Origin: Saprospiraceae bacterium
Lineage (GTDB): Bacteria; Bacteroidota; Bacteroidia; Chitinophagales; Saprospiraceae
Length of the DNA: 45,310 nt
Direction: 5' to 3'
NCBI GenBank assembly: GCA_022842725.1
Contig: JALHOZ010000037.1
Location: 1 to 45,310, forward strand
In this document: piece by piece, positions 42,726-45,310 of the stretch
Position numbering within the stretch: position 1 is the first letter of the stretch
How the letters are laid out: each line of letters begins with the position of its first letter
Program-made: the position numbers and the translations under genes
The notes under the pieces: model-generated
The model's input: only the letters and a program-made list of their open reading frames with translations
Databases searched by the model: none
What the model was told of the DNA's origin: nothing

Positions 42726-44264
42726 CTATTCCCATTCAATGGTGGCAGGTGGTTTTGTACTGATATCATACACGACTCTGTTTATACCTTTAACCTGATT
42801 AATAATATCACTGGAGATTTTTGCCAGGAGATCATAAGGAAGATGACTCCATTCTGCAGTCATACCATCTATAGAATTGACACAACGCAAGGCTATGGTA
42901 AAATCATAAGTCCTTTCATCTCCCATGACACCAACACTCTGTACAGGAAGAAGGATTGCTCCGGCCTGCCATACCTGATGATACCAACCACTGTCTTTAA
43001 GGTGTTTTATGAAAATAGCATCAGCGTCCTGGCAAAGCCTGACTTTTTGCTCTGTAATGCTACCCAAAATCCGGATCCCCAATCCAGGTCCCGGAAAAGG
43101 GTGCCTGTGAATCAGCACATCAGGCAATGCAAGGGCTTCACCAACCCGGCGCACTTCATCTTTGAACATCATACGAAGAGGTTCAACCAATGAAAGATGT
43201 AATATATCAGGAAGTCCGCCAACATTATGATGAGACTTAATGGTAACGGAAGGGCCGTGTACAGAGACAGATTCAATTACATCCGGATAGATTGTACCCT
43301 GACCCAAATATTGTACGTTTGGAATGTTTTTAGCTTCAGCCTGAAATATTTCTATAAATAGTTTTCCAATAATTTTTCGTTTTTTTTCGGGATCGGAAAC
43401 ATTTTCAAGGGCCTGCAAAAACTGATCTCTGGCTTTAACGCCCCTAATATTTAACCCAAGGCCTTCGTAAGACCTAAGGACTTCTTCAAATTCATTTTTG
43501 CGCAACAGCCCGTTGTCTACAAAAACGCAATGCAGTCTGGTACCAATCGCTTTATGGATCAGCATAGCAGCGACACTGGAGTCTACTCCTCCTGAAAGGC
43601 CCATAAGGACTTCTCCATCCTGAACTTTTTCCTTTATCTGCCGTACAGATTCTTCGATGATGGATTCGGGAGTCCATTCAGCACTACAACCAGCTACCTG
43701 AAAGACAAAGTTTGAAAGTAAGTCCGTTCCGTGGACACTATGTGTTACTTCAGGATGAAACTGAAGGCAATACACCGGATATTTGAAAGCATCCCGGGTT
43801 GATTTGTAAGCAGCGACGGGAATATCTTTTGTTGAAGCTATTATTTCGAATTGTTCTGAAAGTTGTTCAACCGAGTCACCGTGCGACATCCATACCTGAC
43901 TTTCGGCAGGCAGACTTTTGAACAAGGCATCGTCGTTATTATTCTGAATCATTGCCTTTCCGTATTCTCTTTTTTCAGAGCGCAGGACCTGGCCGCCATA
44001 TTTATGCGCTATCAATTGAGCACCATAACAAATTCCTAATACAGGATAATGATTGATAATAGAAGAAAGATCAAGATCCAGAGCATTTTCATCGAGTACT
44101 GAAAATGGGCTACCCGATAAGATGACGGCTTTGACGTGTTTGTCTGTGATATCAAATTTATTGTAAGGGAGTATTTCACAATAAACCTGCAACTCCCGGA
44201 GTCTTCTGGCAATCAATTGTGTATATTGGGAACCAAAATCTAAAATTATTACCAAATCCTTCAT
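42726..44264 (-). CDS. guaA: GMP synthase (glutamine-hydrolysing)
   Basis: A 512-residue two-domain enzyme of standard length. The class I glutamine amidotransferase domain has [15 protein letters not shown] at the start, GICYGAQ (nucleophile Cys79) and LQFHPEVTH (His/Glu). The ATP pyrophosphatase domain carries the P-loop [10 protein letters not shown] (about 225-234) and the dimerisation domain the [10 protein letters not shown] and SHLPYDLL segments, ending in [12 protein letters not shown], the family C-terminus. It converts XMP to GMP with glutamine and ATP. Its -7 element lies only about 5 nt before the ATG, so the mRNA may be leaderless. Confidence 0.98.
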   Translation of the reverse strand: MKDLVIILDFGSQYTQLIARRLRELQVYCEILPYNKFDITDKHVKAVILSGSPFSVLDENALDLDLSSIINHYPVLGICYGAQLIAHKYGGQVLRSEKREYGKAMIQNNNDDALFKSLPAESQVWMSHGDSVEQLSEQFEIIASTKDIPVAAYKSTRDAFKYPVYCLQFHPEVTHSVHGTDLLSNFVFQVAGCSAEWTPESIIEESVRQIKEKVQDGEVLMGLSGGVDSSVAAMLIHKAIGTRLHCVFVDNGLLRKNEFEEVLRSYEGLGLNIRGVKARDQFLQALENVSDPEKKRKIIGKLFIEIFQAEAKNIPNVQYLGQGTIYPDVIESVSVHGPSVTIKSHHNVGGLPDILHLSLVEPLRMMFKDEVRRVGEALALPDVLIHRHPFPGPGLGIRILGSITEQKVRLCQDADAIFIKHLKDSGWYHQVWQAGAILLPVQSVGVMGDERTYDFTIALRCVNSIDGMTAEWSHLPYDLLAKISSDIINQVKGINRVVYDISTKPPATIEWE

Positions 44265-44269
44265 AAAAG

Positions 44270-44277
44270 CAAAAGTA
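44270..44277 (-). promoter_or_regulatory. Bacteroidota -7 element (TACTTTTG) immediately before guaA
   Basis: Minus-strand TACTTTTG ends 5 nt before the guaA ATG. If real, transcription would begin at or next to the start codon. Confidence 0.45.
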
Positions 44278-44320
44278 CGAAAATTGTATTAATAAATTAT
44301 TTAAATACCGGGATATGGGT

Positions 44321-45310
44321 TTATTTTGAAATAAATCGCAATCTCAACCCTTTTCCCTGGACGGGTTCTTGTCCGATGCGGTATACCTGTTCGCCATTGA
44401 CAAAGGTAGACTCAATATTTCCAATACATTCCAATCCCTCGAGAGGCGACCATCCGCATTTATAAGCAATATTACTTTTGTCGATTGTCCATTTTTTATT
44501 AAGATCCAAAAGAATCAAATCGGCAAATTTTCCTTCGTCCAAAAATCCTCTTTCAGCAATATTAAATATAATAGCAGGGTTATGAGCCATTTTTTCAACA
44601 ATTTTTTCCAAAGAGATTTTTCCCTGATGAAAATAATTGAGCATAATGTTTAAGGTGTGTTGAATCAAAGGCAACCCAGACGGTGCAGATAGATAAGGTT
44701 GCGACTTTTCTTCAAAAGTATGAGGTGCGTGATCGGTTGCAATTACATCAAAAGTGTCATCCAGTAATGCCTGCCAAAGTGCTTCCTGGTGGTTAACATT
44801 TTTAATGGCGGGATTACATTTGATCAGATTTCCTTTTGTGGCGTAATCACCGGAATTGAAATGAAGATGGTGAACACATACTTCTGAAGTTATTCTTTTT
44901 TCATGCAAAGGCGTTGTGTTTTCAAATAGAGAAACCTCGTCTTTTGTCGAAATATGTAAAACGTGGAGTCTTGTGTTGTATTTTTTTGCCAGAGCTACTG
45001 CTTTTGAACTTGAGAGATAACAAGCTTCTTCATTGCGGATAAAAGGATGATGTTCTGCTTTGAGATCACTGCCAAATTTAGTTTTTGCTTTGTCAAGATT
45101 GTTTTTGACGGTCAATTCATCTTCACAATGAGTTGCAATCAACATGGGAGACTGGCTGAAAATTTTTTCAAGGGTGGCATTGTTGTCAACCAACATGTTG
45201 CCGGTTGAAGAGCCCATAAATATTTTTATACCGCAAACTGATTTTGGATCAGTCCTTAGTACCTCTTCCAGATTTTCATTTGTGGCTCCCATATAAAATG
45301 AATAATTTGT
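44321..45310 (-). CDS. pyrC: Dihydroorotase (N-terminus cut by window edge)
   Basis: An open frame continues to the right edge (codons TNYSFYMGATNEN before the first in-window Met at 45292), so this is a partial gene with about 330 residues of the roughly 440 expected. Dihydroorotase features visible are VCGIKIFMGSSTG (carboxylated-Lys region), LIATHCED (metal His), LHVLHISTKDE (metal His) and IATDHAPHTFEEK (catalytic Asp), then GLPLIQHTLNIML. It forms or opens dihydroorotate in pyrimidine synthesis. The N-terminal HxH metal motif is beyond the window. guaA starts 56 nt downstream on the same strand. Confidence 0.92.
   Translation of the reverse strand, partial: TNYSFYMGATNENLEEVLRTDPKSVCGIKIFMGSSTGNMLVDNNATLEKIFSQSPMLIATHCEDELTVKNNLDKAKTKFGSDLKAEHHPFIRNEEACYLSSSKAVALAKKYNTRLHVLHISTKDEVSLFENTTPLHEKRITSEVCVHHLHFNSGDYATKGNLIKCNPAIKNVNHQEALWQALLDDTFDVIATDHAPHTFEEKSQPYLSAPSGLPLIQHTLNIMLNYFHQGKISLEKIVEKMAHNPAIIFNIAERGFLDEGKFADLILLDLNKKWTIDKSNIAYKCGWSPLEGLECIGNIESTFVNGEQVYRIGQEPVQGKGLRLRFISK

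Noticed and set aside
42725-42769. Longer start for the substrate-binding lipoprotein
   Set aside because: Would overlap guaA and place 15 residues before a good lipoprotein signal peptide; ATG at 42724 fits better.

Overview
The window is an AT-rich chromosomal segment from a Bacteroidota (Bacteroidetes) bacterium, probably close to Saprospiria. The lineage call rests on four things: proteins with type IX secretion (T9SS)-like C-terminal domains; a TonB receptor paired with a DUF5689-type lipoprotein; a long (311 aa) NusB; and at least ten genes preceded by the Bacteroidota -7 element TAnnTTTG, with no clear Shine-Dalgarno sequences. The species cannot be fixed from sequence reading alone. 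I see no phage, IS element, CRISPR array or rRNA operon. The content is mostly core and housekeeping.

Layout. 1-5192: a secreted endonuclease/exonuclease/phosphatase-fold enzyme (cut by the left edge) divergent from a TonB-dependent receptor and an OB-like/DUF5689 lipoprotein, closed by a terminator. 5285-11449 (minus): a tightly packed run trhO, class A penicillin-binding protein, ABC ATPase, ABC permease and a helical protein of unknown function. 11712-15654 (plus): purM-like gene, lepA and an OmpA-family lipoprotein, ending in a bidirectional terminator shared with galM. 15718-17054 (minus): galM and a small GlsB/YeaQ-type membrane protein. 17164-23475 (minus): the complete nqrABCDEF operon for the Na+-pumping NADH:quinone oxidoreductase, with an unusual N-terminally extended NqrA and a Fur-box-like palindrome upstream. 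23646-27427 (minus): subtilase, pdxH and an HtrA-type protease. 27580-29793 (minus): a secreted FG-GAP repeat protein. 29858-31921 (plus): an NhaC-type antiporter with an added exported N-terminal domain. 32048-36563: a thioredoxin-dockerin protein (minus), lipB and a hotdog thioesterase (plus), then hutI and a thioredoxin-SPOR protein (minus). 36965-37157: tRNA-Ser(GCT) and tRNA-Pro(TGG) with their own promoter and terminator. 37369-38898: nusB and a small secreted protein. 39024-40645 (minus): a membrane-anchored PspA/IM30-like coiled-coil protein and a second coiled-coil protein. 40722-45310 (minus): trmH-like methyltransferase, a substrate-binding-fold lipoprotein, guaA, and pyrC cut by the right edge.

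How it fits together. Na+ energetics (NQR pump plus NhaC-type antiporter) lie within about 6.4 kb of each other. Envelope functions recur: PBP1A, OmpA lipoproteins, HtrA, a SPOR protein and a PspA-like protein. Secreted hydrolase and adhesin-type proteins point to a surface-active, polymer-using lifestyle. The best candidates for undescribed biology are the PspA-like/coiled-coil gene pair, the two-segment membrane anchor on NqrA with its upstream palindrome, and the exported domain on the antiporter.
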